Positions 28,634 through 36,218 of a DNA stretch of 36,218 bases are shown here, piece by piece. The DNA comes from Erysipelotrichaceae bacterium (GTDB lineage: Bacteria; Bacillota_I; Bacilli_A; Erysipelotrichales; Erysipelotrichaceae). A program made the translations under genes and the position numbers. The notes beneath the pieces were generated by a model. That model ran no database searches and was not told where the DNA came from. It saw nothing but the letters and a program-made list of their open reading frames with translations. Positions within the stretch are counted from its first letter, which is position 1, and the number at the start of each line of letters is the position of its first letter. The stretch covers positions 1-36,218 of the forward strand of contig JAFRLB010000099.1 in assembly GCA_017431405.1 (NCBI GenBank), in the 5' to 3' direction.

Positions 28634-31180
28634 ATGAAACAATATATCGTAACCGGAATGAGTTGTGCTGCCTGTCAGAGCAGAGTAGAAAAAGCAGTAA
28701 GCGGTCTTGATGGTGTAACATCATGTGCCGTATCATTATTAACCAATTCAATGGCTGTTGAAGGCGATGTTTCCGATAAGGAAATAATTGCTGCTGTTGA
28801 AAACGCTGGTTATAGAGCCAAGAGAAAAGGTGCCTCAGCCAAGTCAACCAGCAGCATTGCCGAACAGGAAGAAGCATTGGCAGATCATGAAACACCAGTA
28901 TTAAAGAGAAGACTGGTTTTATCAGTATTCTTCTTAATTGTATTAATGTACATATCCATGGGACATACCATGTGGCATTTCCCATTGCCGTCATTTTTGA
29001 CAAGTAATCATGTAATACTGGCTTTGGTAGAAATGATTCTGGCCAGCATCGTAATGTTAATAAACTACAAGTTCTTTACCAGTGGCTTTAAGAGTCTGTT
29101 TCACGGTTCACCAAACATGGATACTCTTGTAGCATTAGGATCTATGGCTTCCTATGTTTACAGTTTTGCCGAACTGTTTTTAATGGTAGATGCCTTAGGC
29201 AGGAGTGATCATGAATCAGTAATGAAGTACTTCCACAATCTGTATTTTGAATCAGCTGCCATGATCGTTGCCCTGATCACTGTTGGTAAGATGCTGGAAG
29301 CCATGAGCAAGGGCAAGACAACCAATGCCTTAAAAGGCTTAATGAAGCTTGCTCCTAAGACTGCCGTACTGGAAGTAAATGGCCAATTTGAAGAAGTAGA
29401 CATAGAGACCGTACAGATAGGGGACATCTTTGTAGTAAAACCTGGCGAAAACATTCCTGTTGACGGCGTCATCATCGATGGGACTACATCCGTTAATGAA
29501 GCGGCCCTGACTGGTGAATCAATACCGGTTGATAAGACAGTCAATGACAGGGTTTCAGCCGCTACGATCAACCAGGAAGGCTTCATAAAGGCCAGAGCTA
29601 CACGAGTAGGGGAAGATACTACCTTATCACAGATCATCCAGATGGTATCTGATGCCGCAAGTACCAAGGCCAAGATCGCCAGAATCGCAGATACGGTCAG
29701 CGGTTACTTTGTACCGGCAGTAATAGGAATCAGTGTACTCACTTTAATTGGCTGGTTAATTGCCGGTAAGAGCTTTACCTTTGCGATTGCCAGAGCCATA
29801 TCAGTATTGGTTATTTCCTGTCCATGTGCCTTAGGCTTGGCAACACCGGTAGCCATCATGGTCGGTAATGGTGTTGGCGCTAAAAACGGTATTCTCTATA
29901 AGAATGCCATTGCCCAGGAAGAAGCTGGAAAGGTTGACATCGTAATTCTGGATAAGACAGGTACAATTACCGAAGGAAAGCCTTCTGTAACAGATGTGAT
30001 CAGTTATCTTGATACAGAAGATGAACTGATAAAGATAGCCGGTGAAATGGAACAGAAATCTGAGCATCCATTAGCCAAGGCAGTAATGGAATATGTATCA
30101 GGCAATAACATCACGCTGGATGACATTGATAACTTCAAGGTTTTGCCAGGTAATGGCTTAACTGCTGAAAAGAATAATGTTAAATACTATGCAGGTAATA
30201 AAAAGTTCATCTCAGGTCAGATAAAGATATCTGAGGAAGCTGACAAGGAAATAAACAGACTGGCTTCAGAAGGAAAGACACCGTTATTATTCAGTGATGA
30301 TAAGAAGTTATTGGGAATCATAGCTGTGGCTGATACGATCAAGGAAGATTCAACCCAAGCAATCAGACAGTTAAAGAACATGGGCATTCATACGGTAATG
30401 TTGACAGGAGATAACGCCTTAACTGCCAAAGCTATTGCCGAAAAGGCCGAAGTAAATGAATTCATTGCATCAGTATTACCGGATGGTAAGGAAGCGATTG
30501 TCAGAGAATATCAGAAACAGGGCAAGACAGCGATGGTTGGTGATGGCATAAATGATGCCCCAGCTTTGACCAGAGCCGATCTTGGCATCGCCATTGGGGC
30601 AGGAAGTGACATCGCAATAGATGCCGCAGACATTGTCTTAATGAAATCCAGATTGTCTGATGTACCGGCATTGATAAGATTATCAAAGGCAACATTGAGA
30701 AACATTCATCAGAATCTCTTCTGGGCATTCTTCTACAACGTAATATGCATACCGTTAGCCATTGGCTTATATCAGAGCATATTCCACTTCAACTGGGAAA
30801 TGAACCCAATGATTGGGGCAGCCGCAATGAGCTTATCAAGTTTTACGGTATGTACAAATGCCTTAAGATTAAATCTGTTTAACATTTACGATGCAGGTAA
30901 GGATAAGAAAAAGGAATCAAATATTCAGAATATTTCAGATAAATTTAACAATGAGGAGGAACAGAAATATATGACAAAGACAATGGTAATTGAAGGAATG
31001 ATGTGTGAACATTGCGAAGCTACAGTAAGAAAGGCTCTGGAAAAGATCGAAGGCGTTGAAAAGGCTGAAGTCTCACATGTTAAGGGTACCGCAATCGTTT
31101 CCTTATCAGCTGATGTTGACGACAGCGTCTTAAAGCAGGCTGTTGAAGACAAGGACTACGAAGTAAAGGAAATCAGATAA
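28634..31180 (+). CDS. copA: Copper-exporting P1B-type ATPase with C-terminal CopZ domain
   Basis: An 848-residue pump that exports Cu(I). In order: an N-terminal heavy-metal domain with GMSCAAC (residues 8-14), membrane segments, the intramembrane SCPCALG (Cys396 and Cys398), the phosphorylation site DKTGT (Asp440), GDGINDAP (from 636) and the last two membrane helices. After a charged linker (KDKKKESN to EEEQKY) a second heavy-metal domain follows with GMMCEHC (788-794). Normal CopA proteins end at the membrane part; here a CopZ-like chaperone is fused. ATG 28634 has AGGGGGG 6 bases upstream. An internal ribosome site precedes Met780. The stop overlaps csoR by one base (TAATG). Confidence 0.95.
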   Translation: MKQYIVTGMSCAACQSRVEKAVSGLDGVTSCAVSLLTNSMAVEGDVSDKEIIAAVENAGYRAKRKGASAKSTSSIAEQEEALADHETPVLKRRLVLSVFFLIVLMYISMGHTMWHFPLPSFLTSNHVILALVEMILASIVMLINYKFFTSGFKSLFHGSPNMDTLVALGSMASYVYSFAELFLMVDALGRSDHESVMKYFHNLYFESAAMIVALITVGKMLEAMSKGKTTNALKGLMKLAPKTAVLEVNGQFEEVDIETVQIGDIFVVKPGENIPVDGVIIDGTTSVNEAALTGESIPVDKTVNDRVSAATINQEGFIKARATRVGEDTTLSQIIQMVSDAASTKAKIARIADTVSGYFVPAVIGISVLTLIGWLIAGKSFTFAIARAISVLVISCPCALGLATPVAIMVGNGVGAKNGILYKNAIAQEEAGKVDIVILDKTGTITEGKPSVTDVISYLDTEDELIKIAGEMEQKSEHPLAKAVMEYVSGNNITLDDIDNFKVLPGNGLTAEKNNVKYYAGNKKFISGQIKISEEADKEINRLASEGKTPLLFSDDKKLLGIIAVADTIKEDSTQAIRQLKNMGIHTVMLTGDNALTAKAIAEKAEVNEFIASVLPDGKEAIVREYQKQGKTAMVGDGINDAPALTRADLGIAIGAGSDIAIDAADIVLMKSRLSDVPALIRLSKATLRNIHQNLFWAFFYNVICIPLAIGLYQSIFHFNWEMNPMIGAAAMSLSSFTVCTNALRLNLFNIYDAGKDKKKESNIQNISDKFNNEEEQKYMTKTMVIEGMMCEHCEATVRKALEKIEGVEKAEVSHVKGTAIVSLSADVDDSVLKQAVEDKDYEVKEIR
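30971..31180 (+). CDS. copZ: Possible separate CopZ copper chaperone from an internal start in copA
   Basis: Inside copA, in frame, an ATG at 30971 is preceded by GAGGAGGA (30953-30960), 10 bases away, one of the strongest ribosome sites in the window. The product is 69 residues, the usual CopZ size: the fold begins MTKTMVIEGMMCEHC and holds the Cu(I)-binding Cys pair (C12 and C15). Thus the gene may yield both the fusion and a free chaperone. It could also be a relic of a once separate copZ whose preceding stop was lost. Which applies cannot be read from sequence alone. Confidence 0.55.
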   Translation: MTKTMVIEGMMCEHCEATVRKALEKIEGVEKAEVSHVKGTAIVSLSADVDDSVLKQAVEDKDYEVKEIR

Positions 31181-31470
31181 TGGCTGACTGCTGCAGGCAC
31201 AAACAGAGAAGTGCTGAAGAGATCAAAGCATTAAAGACAAGGCTTAACAAGATCGAAGGGCAGATACGAGGCATCAACAAGATGATCGATGATGACCGTT
31301 ATTGTGTGGATGTCCTAATGCAGGTATCTTCAGTACAGTCCGCGTTAAACGCCTTTAACAAGGTACTATTATCATCACATATCCGTTCATGTGTCGTTGA
31401 CGACATAAAAAACGGCAATGAAGATGCCGTTGATGAGTTATGTGAATTGCTACAGAAAACAATGAAATAA
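31180..31470 (+). CDS. csoR: CsoR copper-sensing repressor
   Basis: A 96-residue all-helical regulator of the CsoR/RcnR family. The copper ligands are Cys42 (YCVDVL), His67 and Cys71 (SSHIRSC), the set of Cu(I) sensors rather than nickel or formaldehyde sensors. Copper binding releases it from DNA. Located directly after copA, overlapping by one base, it probably represses its own operon through the G-rich site near 28611. AAAGGA in the end of copA serves as ribosome site. Confidence 0.93.
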   Translation: MADCCRHKQRSAEEIKALKTRLNKIEGQIRGINKMIDDDRYCVDVLMQVSSVQSALNAFNKVLLSSHIRSCVVDDIKNGNEDAVDELCELLQKTMK

Positions 31471-31500
31471 AAAGCTTAGATTAACTCTAAGCTTTCTTTT
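31471..31500. terminator. Bidirectional terminator between csoR and the acyl-CoA synthetase gene
   Basis: AAAGCTTAGA (31471-31480) and TCTAAGCTTT (31486-31495) form a 10-bp stem with a TTAAC loop and T-rich flanks both ways. The minus-strand gene's stop (31487-31489) is in the stem. Confidence 0.85.
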
Positions 31501-33259
31501 CTGTTATTTTTGTTTGTTTTGCCTTAGCTTCCTGTTCTTTTTCCTTCTGAAGCTGAAGTTCAACTTTCTTGTTTTCTTCTTCTTCAAGAACTCTGTAAGC
31601 TACTTTTCCAACCAATGTCTTTGGTAATTCATCTCTGAATTCAATGTCGTATGGCATTGCGTACTTGGCAATGTGCTTACGGCAGTAAGACATGATTTCT
31701 TCCTTGACTGAATCATCAGGAACTACATTTGGCTTCAAGACAACGAATGCCTTGACTTTCTGCATCTTGTAAGAATCCTTGACACCGATTACACAGCTGT
31801 ATAATACCTTGGCATTTGCGTCAATGACGTTTTCAATCTGTGAAGGGTAAACGTTGTAGCCTGAAGAGATGATCATACGTTTGATTCTCTGCTTGAAGTA
31901 TACAAAGCCATCCTTGTCCATTAAGCCCAAGTCACCGGTATGCAGGTAATAATTGCCATCGGCGTGCTTTCTGATGGTCTGATTTGTTTCTTCTTCATTC
32001 TTCAGATAGCCTAACATTACGCTTGGTCCTGTCAAGCAGATTTCGCCTTCCTTACCGATTTCAACTTCATCAGTTGTACCAGGTTCGCAGATAACATACT
32101 TTGTATCAGGATATGGTAAACCGATTGAGCCAGGACGGTAATCATTTGTAGGGGTTAAGCAGCTTGCGGTAACGCATTCTGTTGTACCATAACCTTCACG
32201 AACCTGGATCTTGGCACCATGAGCCTTTAAGAAGTTATCAACCTTGGTCTTTAATTCAACTGATAATGAGTCACCACCTGAATACATGCCTTTTAAGAAT
32301 GAGAGATCAGCGTTTTCCAATCCCTTGGTTCTTAATAATGCTTCATACAGGGTAGGGACACCGGCGATGAAGTTAGGTTTCTTCTTTATTAACATCTGAG
32401 CATAGGTCTTAACAGTGAACTGTGGAATTAAGTCGCAGCAGATACCTTTTACCAAACATGTATGGATACCGATGCCTAAGCCAAAGCCATGGAATAATGG
32501 CATGACGGCTAAGATCTTCTGACCAGGTTCATATGGAACTTCCATTGCGACAGATGACTGTAAGGCACAGGCATTGAAGTTAAGGTCACTTAACATGATG
32601 CCCTTGGTTGTACCTGTTGTACCGCCTGAATAAAGAATGACGGCTGTACGGTCAACTTCAAACTTTACCTTTGGTAATGGTAAAGGGAACTGTTTTCCAT
32701 AATGCAGGAAATCCTTCCAGGTTAATGAGTATGCCTGATTTGGCAGATTGCTGTACTGGCCAAAGTTCTTGATGCGGTATGGAATTTCCAGATACTTTGG
32801 TAATTCATCAGCTACGGCTGCCATTAAGATGATGACTGTGTGGTCACAATCCTTTCTGGCTTCTACGACTTTTTCATAGAACTGATCCAGTGTCAGAACA
32901 GCCTTTGAATTTGAAATGTTCAGGTAGAATGTGATTTCACTTACAGCTGATAACGGGTGAATCATGTTAGCGATAGCGCCAATTCTGTTTAAGGCATAGA
33001 ATGTGTCGATTGCCTGAGGACAGTTAGGCATGCAGACAGTAACGGCATCTCCTTCACGGATACCAATACTTGTCAAAGCCTTGGCTGTTAATTCGATCTT
33101 GCTGATAAGTTCTCTGAATTTTGTCTTCTTACCCATGAATTCATAGGCAACGTTGTCTGGATATTTATCTGCAGTTTTCTTAAGCAGCTGGAACATGGTC
33201 AGCTGAGGATAGTCAATCTCGTGTTTTTCTTCAAAAAAATGTTCCCATCTTTCTTTCAT
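31487..33259 (-). CDS. Long-chain acyl-CoA synthetase (AMP-binding)
   Basis: A 590-residue adenylate-forming enzyme that activates fatty acids to acyl-CoA. The AMP-binding loop YSGGTTGTTKG, the motif REGYGTTEC, the hinge region YFKQRIKRMIISSGYNVYPSQIE and the C-terminal catalytic Lys region PKTLVGKVAYR are all present. The last 30 residues are a Lys/Glu/Gln-rich charged tail, beyond the usual end. ATG 33259 has GGGAGG 7 bases upstream; a TTG inside that site is rejected. Chain-length preference is unknown. It is divergent from smc. Confidence 0.92.
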   Translation of the reverse strand: MKERWEHFFEEKHEIDYPQLTMFQLLKKTADKYPDNVAYEFMGKKTKFRELISKIELTAKALTSIGIREGDAVTVCMPNCPQAIDTFYALNRIGAIANMIHPLSAVSEITFYLNISNSKAVLTLDQFYEKVVEARKDCDHTVIILMAAVADELPKYLEIPYRIKNFGQYSNLPNQAYSLTWKDFLHYGKQFPLPLPKVKFEVDRTAVILYSGGTTGTTKGIMLSDLNFNACALQSSVAMEVPYEPGQKILAVMPLFHGFGLGIGIHTCLVKGICCDLIPQFTVKTYAQMLIKKKPNFIAGVPTLYEALLRTKGLENADLSFLKGMYSGGDSLSVELKTKVDNFLKAHGAKIQVREGYGTTECVTASCLTPTNDYRPGSIGLPYPDTKYVICEPGTTDEVEIGKEGEICLTGPSVMLGYLKNEEETNQTIRKHADGNYYLHTGDLGLMDKDGFVYFKQRIKRMIISSGYNVYPSQIENVIDANAKVLYSCVIGVKDSYKMQKVKAFVVLKPNVVPDDSVKEEIMSYCRKHIAKYAMPYDIEFRDELPKTLVGKVAYRVLEEEENKKVELQLQKEKEQEAKAKQTKITEKKA

Positions 33260-33366
33260 AATTTTTCCTCCCAACTTTAAAATTCTAACATAAAATTCAA
33301 TAAATTAATAGCCATCCATATCTTTAATATTTGTTTACAATTCTTTTAATCTTGTACTATTTAAGC

Positions 33367-33372
33367 TATAAT
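33367..33372 (+). promoter_or_regulatory. -10 box of smc
   Basis: TATAAT with the expected start near 33379 and the ribosome site TGAGGT at 33385-33390. No clear -35 box is at the right distance. Confidence 0.45.
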
Positions 33373-33396
33373 TAACAGGTGAAATGAGGTTTATCA

Positions 33397-36218
33397 ATGT
33401 TTCTGAAAAGAATTGAACTACAGGGATTTAAATCATTTGCGGAACGTACAGTTATCACATTTGATTCTCCATATACTGGAATAGTCGGACCTAACGGCTG
33501 TGGAAAAAGTAACATTTCCGATGCCATCAGATGGGTCTTAGGTGAACAATCCGCTAAAAGCATGCGTGGGTCAACAATGACCGACGTTGTTTTTGCTGGT
33601 GCAGAAGGGAAGAAGGGTGTCAACATGGCAGAAGTTACACTCGTCTTTGACAACTCAGAACACTTCCTTAACAGCGAATTCCAGGAAATAGAAGTAACAA
33701 GAAGATTATATAAGAACACATCAGAAAGCGAATATCTGATCAACAAGACTCCATGCCGTTTAAAGGACATCATTGATCTTACTCTCGATACCGGTTTAGG
33801 CCGTGATTCATTAAGCATCATTTCACAGGGTAACATTTCATCTTTTGCCGAAGCAAAGCCTATTGAAAGACGTGCCTTATTTGAAGAAGCCGCCGGTGTG
33901 GCCAAGTACAAGAAGAGAAAGATCGAATCCTTAAACAAGCTGGAAAGAACCCAGAACAACATCGACAGAATGCAGGATGTTGTAAATGAGCTTGAAAAGC
34001 AGGTCGCTCCATTAAGAAGACAGGCCCGTAAGGCCCAGCAGTATGAAGAAAAGAAAAACAGATTAACGGAAATTGAAATTGCAGTTATCGTTAACGACAT
34101 CAGCAATTACTTATCTGACCTCGATACCATCGACAAGCAGTTAAGTGACCTTAACTTCCAGCAGGTATCATCAAATGCTTCAATTCAGATCATGGAAAAT
34201 GAAGTTGATGAGTTAAAGAATACCATCAAGGAACTGGATAACAGTGTCCAGTTGCAACAGGATGAGCTTCTCAAGACCATTAACGAGATCCAGTTACTGG
34301 AAAGAAGAAAGATCGAAGTTGAAGAAAAGCGTAAGTACATCAGAGAATCCGGCTCAGATGAAGCCAAGATTCAGCAGACAATGCAGATGATGGAAGAAGC
34401 CAGACTGGAATATGAAGACAGACAGTCACGTCTGGAAAAACTGGAAGCTTCCATTGAATTACTGCAGGAAAAGATCAACGGCTATAATAACGACATCGCC
34501 AATAAGCAGCAGGAAAGCGACAAGCTGACTAACTCATTGAATTATCTGAATAACCGTAAGAGCGTCTTACAGGCTCAAAGCGAAGCTCCTTTCCAGGGTC
34601 ATGCCGGGGTCAAGAGCATCATGGAAGCCAAGAAGGCCTTGCCGGGCATTCACGATATCGTCAGTAACCTGTTTAAGCCTGATGAAGGTTATCAGCAGGC
34701 CATCGCCGTTGCCCTGGCAGGAGCCGTTTATCACATTGTTACGACAGATGAAAAATCTGCCAGAACAGCCATTAAATACTTAAAGGACAACAGGGGAGGC
34801 AGAGCTACATTCTTACCAATGAGTGTCATGAAGCCTCACTACGTAAATAACGACCACTTGTTCATTGCCGAAAACACAACCGGATTTTTGGGCTTAGCCA
34901 GTGACTTCGTAGATTGTGAAGAAAAGTATGACGGTGTATTACTGTCATTATTAGGCAATGTAATGGTTACCGATACTTTGGAAGCTGCCAATGAATTAGC
35001 TGGAAGATTAAAGCAGCAGTATAACATCGTTACCTTGGATGGTGATGTTGTACACCGCGGCGGTTCCATGACCGGTGGTTATAACAAGCGAATGGATTCT
35101 TCACCACTAACCATCAAGTCATTGCTTGAAGATGTTGACAGACAGCTGGCTCAGACCAGAAGTGAATACGATAAGGTTTATGCCGTTATCAGTAAGTTAA
35201 CCAAGTTAAGAACTGATGATGAAGATGAATTAATTGCCAATAAGATCCAGCTTGCCACATTGCAGCAGGTAGTAACGGCCAAGCGTGGCAAGTATGAGGA
35301 ATTAAAGGAAGAATATGACCGTATCAAGACTGATGATGAAACAGAAGGTCAGAGCTTTGAAAATGAACTGATTGCTTTATTGAACAAGGCCTATGCTGAC
35401 AGAGATACGATCACAAACGACATTTCCAGCAAGCGTTCCAGAAGAGTCAATGCTTCAGCTGATGAACAGCGTAAGGAGATTCAGTTAAGACAGAAACGTC
35501 AGGAACTCACGCTTATCAACATGAACATCAACAGTTCAGAAGTTGAAAAGACCCGTCTGGATACCTTAAAGGAAAATGCCATTGAAAGATTAAGCCGTGA
35601 ATATCACATGACCTATGACTTCGCCAGCAGCAAGGAATTTGGTGAAATCGATCTTGATGAAGCCAAGCAGGAAGTACTGATATTACGTCAGGAAATCGCT
35701 GCCTTGGGCAACGTCAACCTTGATGCACCAAAGGACTATGAAGAAGTCAACGGCCGTTATGAATTCATGGTAAATCAGTTAAATGACTTACAGAACAGTA
35801 AGAATCAGCTGTTACAGGCCATTAACGAAATGGATGAAGTCATGGAAGTCCAGTTCAAGGAAATGTTTGACAAGATCAACAAATCCCTTAGTGAAGTATT
35901 TACCGTCTTATTTGGCGGCGGCAGAGCTAAGCTGGTATTGGAAGATCCGGACGACATTCTAAATACAGGAATTGACATCAACGTTCAGCCTCCGGGAAAG
36001 AACATTCAGAATATCAGACTGTTCTCCGGCGGTGAAAAGAGTTTGATTGCCATCTGTGTATTATTCGCAATCTTAAAGGCCAGACCAATGCCTTTATGCA
36101 TATTCGATGAGGTTGAGGCTTCATTAGACCAGGGTAATGTAGACAGATTTGCAAGATACATTCACCAGTTCTCTAACGGTTCCCAATTCATCGTTATTAC
36201 CCACAGACCTGGTACCAT
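33397..36218 (+). CDS. smc: Chromosome partition protein Smc (3' end outside the window)
   Basis: The frame runs without a break from ATG 33397 to the right edge, 940 codons. Walker A GPNGCGKS is at residues 31-38, the N-terminal coiled coil covers about 165-385, the hinge about 395-560 (GHAGVKSIMEA, GGRATFLPM, GGSMTGGYN), then the return coiled coil. The ABC signature LFSGGEKS is at about 875 and Walker B FDEVEASLD has Asp904. Smc forms the condensin-like complex with ScpAB that aligns chromosome arms. The full protein should be about 975 residues, clearly shorter than the roughly 1,190 of B. subtilis, as in mycoplasmas. The usual upstream neighbour rnc is absent here. Confidence 0.95.
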   Translation, partial: MFLKRIELQGFKSFAERTVITFDSPYTGIVGPNGCGKSNISDAIRWVLGEQSAKSMRGSTMTDVVFAGAEGKKGVNMAEVTLVFDNSEHFLNSEFQEIEVTRRLYKNTSESEYLINKTPCRLKDIIDLTLDTGLGRDSLSIISQGNISSFAEAKPIERRALFEEAAGVAKYKKRKIESLNKLERTQNNIDRMQDVVNELEKQVAPLRRQARKAQQYEEKKNRLTEIEIAVIVNDISNYLSDLDTIDKQLSDLNFQQVSSNASIQIMENEVDELKNTIKELDNSVQLQQDELLKTINEIQLLERRKIEVEEKRKYIRESGSDEAKIQQTMQMMEEARLEYEDRQSRLEKLEASIELLQEKINGYNNDIANKQQESDKLTNSLNYLNNRKSVLQAQSEAPFQGHAGVKSIMEAKKALPGIHDIVSNLFKPDEGYQQAIAVALAGAVYHIVTTDEKSARTAIKYLKDNRGGRATFLPMSVMKPHYVNNDHLFIAENTTGFLGLASDFVDCEEKYDGVLLSLLGNVMVTDTLEAANELAGRLKQQYNIVTLDGDVVHRGGSMTGGYNKRMDSSPLTIKSLLEDVDRQLAQTRSEYDKVYAVISKLTKLRTDDEDELIANKIQLATLQQVVTAKRGKYEELKEEYDRIKTDDETEGQSFENELIALLNKAYADRDTITNDISSKRSRRVNASADEQRKEIQLRQKRQELTLINMNINSSEVEKTRLDTLKENAIERLSREYHMTYDFASSKEFGEIDLDEAKQEVLILRQEIAALGNVNLDAPKDYEEVNGRYEFMVNQLNDLQNSKNQLLQAINEMDEVMEVQFKEMFDKINKSLSEVFTVLFGGGRAKLVLEDPDDILNTGIDINVQPPGKNIQNIRLFSGGEKSLIAICVLFAILKARPMPLCIFDEVEASLDQGNVDRFARYIHQFSNGSQFIVITHRPGT

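Overview
The window is a gene-dense, low-GC stretch of chromosome from a member of the Firmicutes (Bacillota). AGA-rich arginine codons, strong AGGAGG-type ribosome sites, TATAAT promoters, U-tailed hairpin terminators, a PnuC of Firmicutes type, a YnbB-type PLP protein, DUF5685, an S1-domain/Pgi pair and a short-armed Smc all fit. An Erysipelotrichia-like host is my best guess, by inference only. I see no rRNA, tRNA, CRISPR array, phage or insertion sequence.

Layout, left to right. 1-1350: the membrane-anchoring end of a large surface protein, then a small acidic protein on the minus strand with a dyad upstream of it. 1352-4774: biotin transporter S component BioY, a PHP-domain phosphoesterase, and a cysteine biosynthesis operon (cysK-cysE). 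The operon is preceded by a 23-residue leader peptide with six consecutive Cys codons and a terminator/antiterminator pair. 4808-9730: PnuC, elongation factor P with an SDR reductase directly behind it, and on the minus strand a YnbB-like PLP enzyme and an RluA-type pseudouridine synthase. 9731-15346: DegV, an operon of GNAT / nucleoside hydrolase / Nudix / DUF308 / hypothetical, a SemiSWEET-like protein and a CofE-like ligase. 15417-19929: aminopeptidase C, a large membrane-anchored protein of unknown function, and galactokinase. 19929-25580, mostly minus strand: a regulator-like gene remnant, CutC, a plus-strand NYN/PIN protein, CCA-adding enzyme, a zinc-ribbon / DnaJ / DUF5685 cluster, Nfu and a divergent PAP2 protein. 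25660-28518: S1 protein with Pgi, then a membrane methyltransferase and a P-loop kinase-like protein on the minus strand. 28583-31500: a copper operon (copA with a CopZ domain fused at its C-terminus, then csoR). 31487-36218: an acyl-CoA synthetase and the start of smc, which runs off the right edge.

Most notable are (1) the polycysteine leader with a complete attenuator in front of cysK-cysE, which reads as cysteine-responsive transcription attenuation; (2) the CopA-CopZ fusion, which carries an internal AGGAGG and ATG that could also release a free 69-residue CopZ; (3) the pepC upstream hairpin, where one sequence holds the terminator of the gene before, the pepC -10 box and the pepC ribosome site; and (4) very compact expression signals: at least two probable leaderless genes, several genes with 5' leaders of about 10-20 nt, and repeated placement of stop codons inside terminator hairpins.

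Functionally the window is a mix of housekeeping (Smc, EF-P, CCA, Pgi, RluA) and nutrient handling (biotin, NAD precursors, cysteine, galactose, nucleosides, peptides), plus copper defence. All structural claims come from reading the sequence by eye. Nothing was searched or folded by program.
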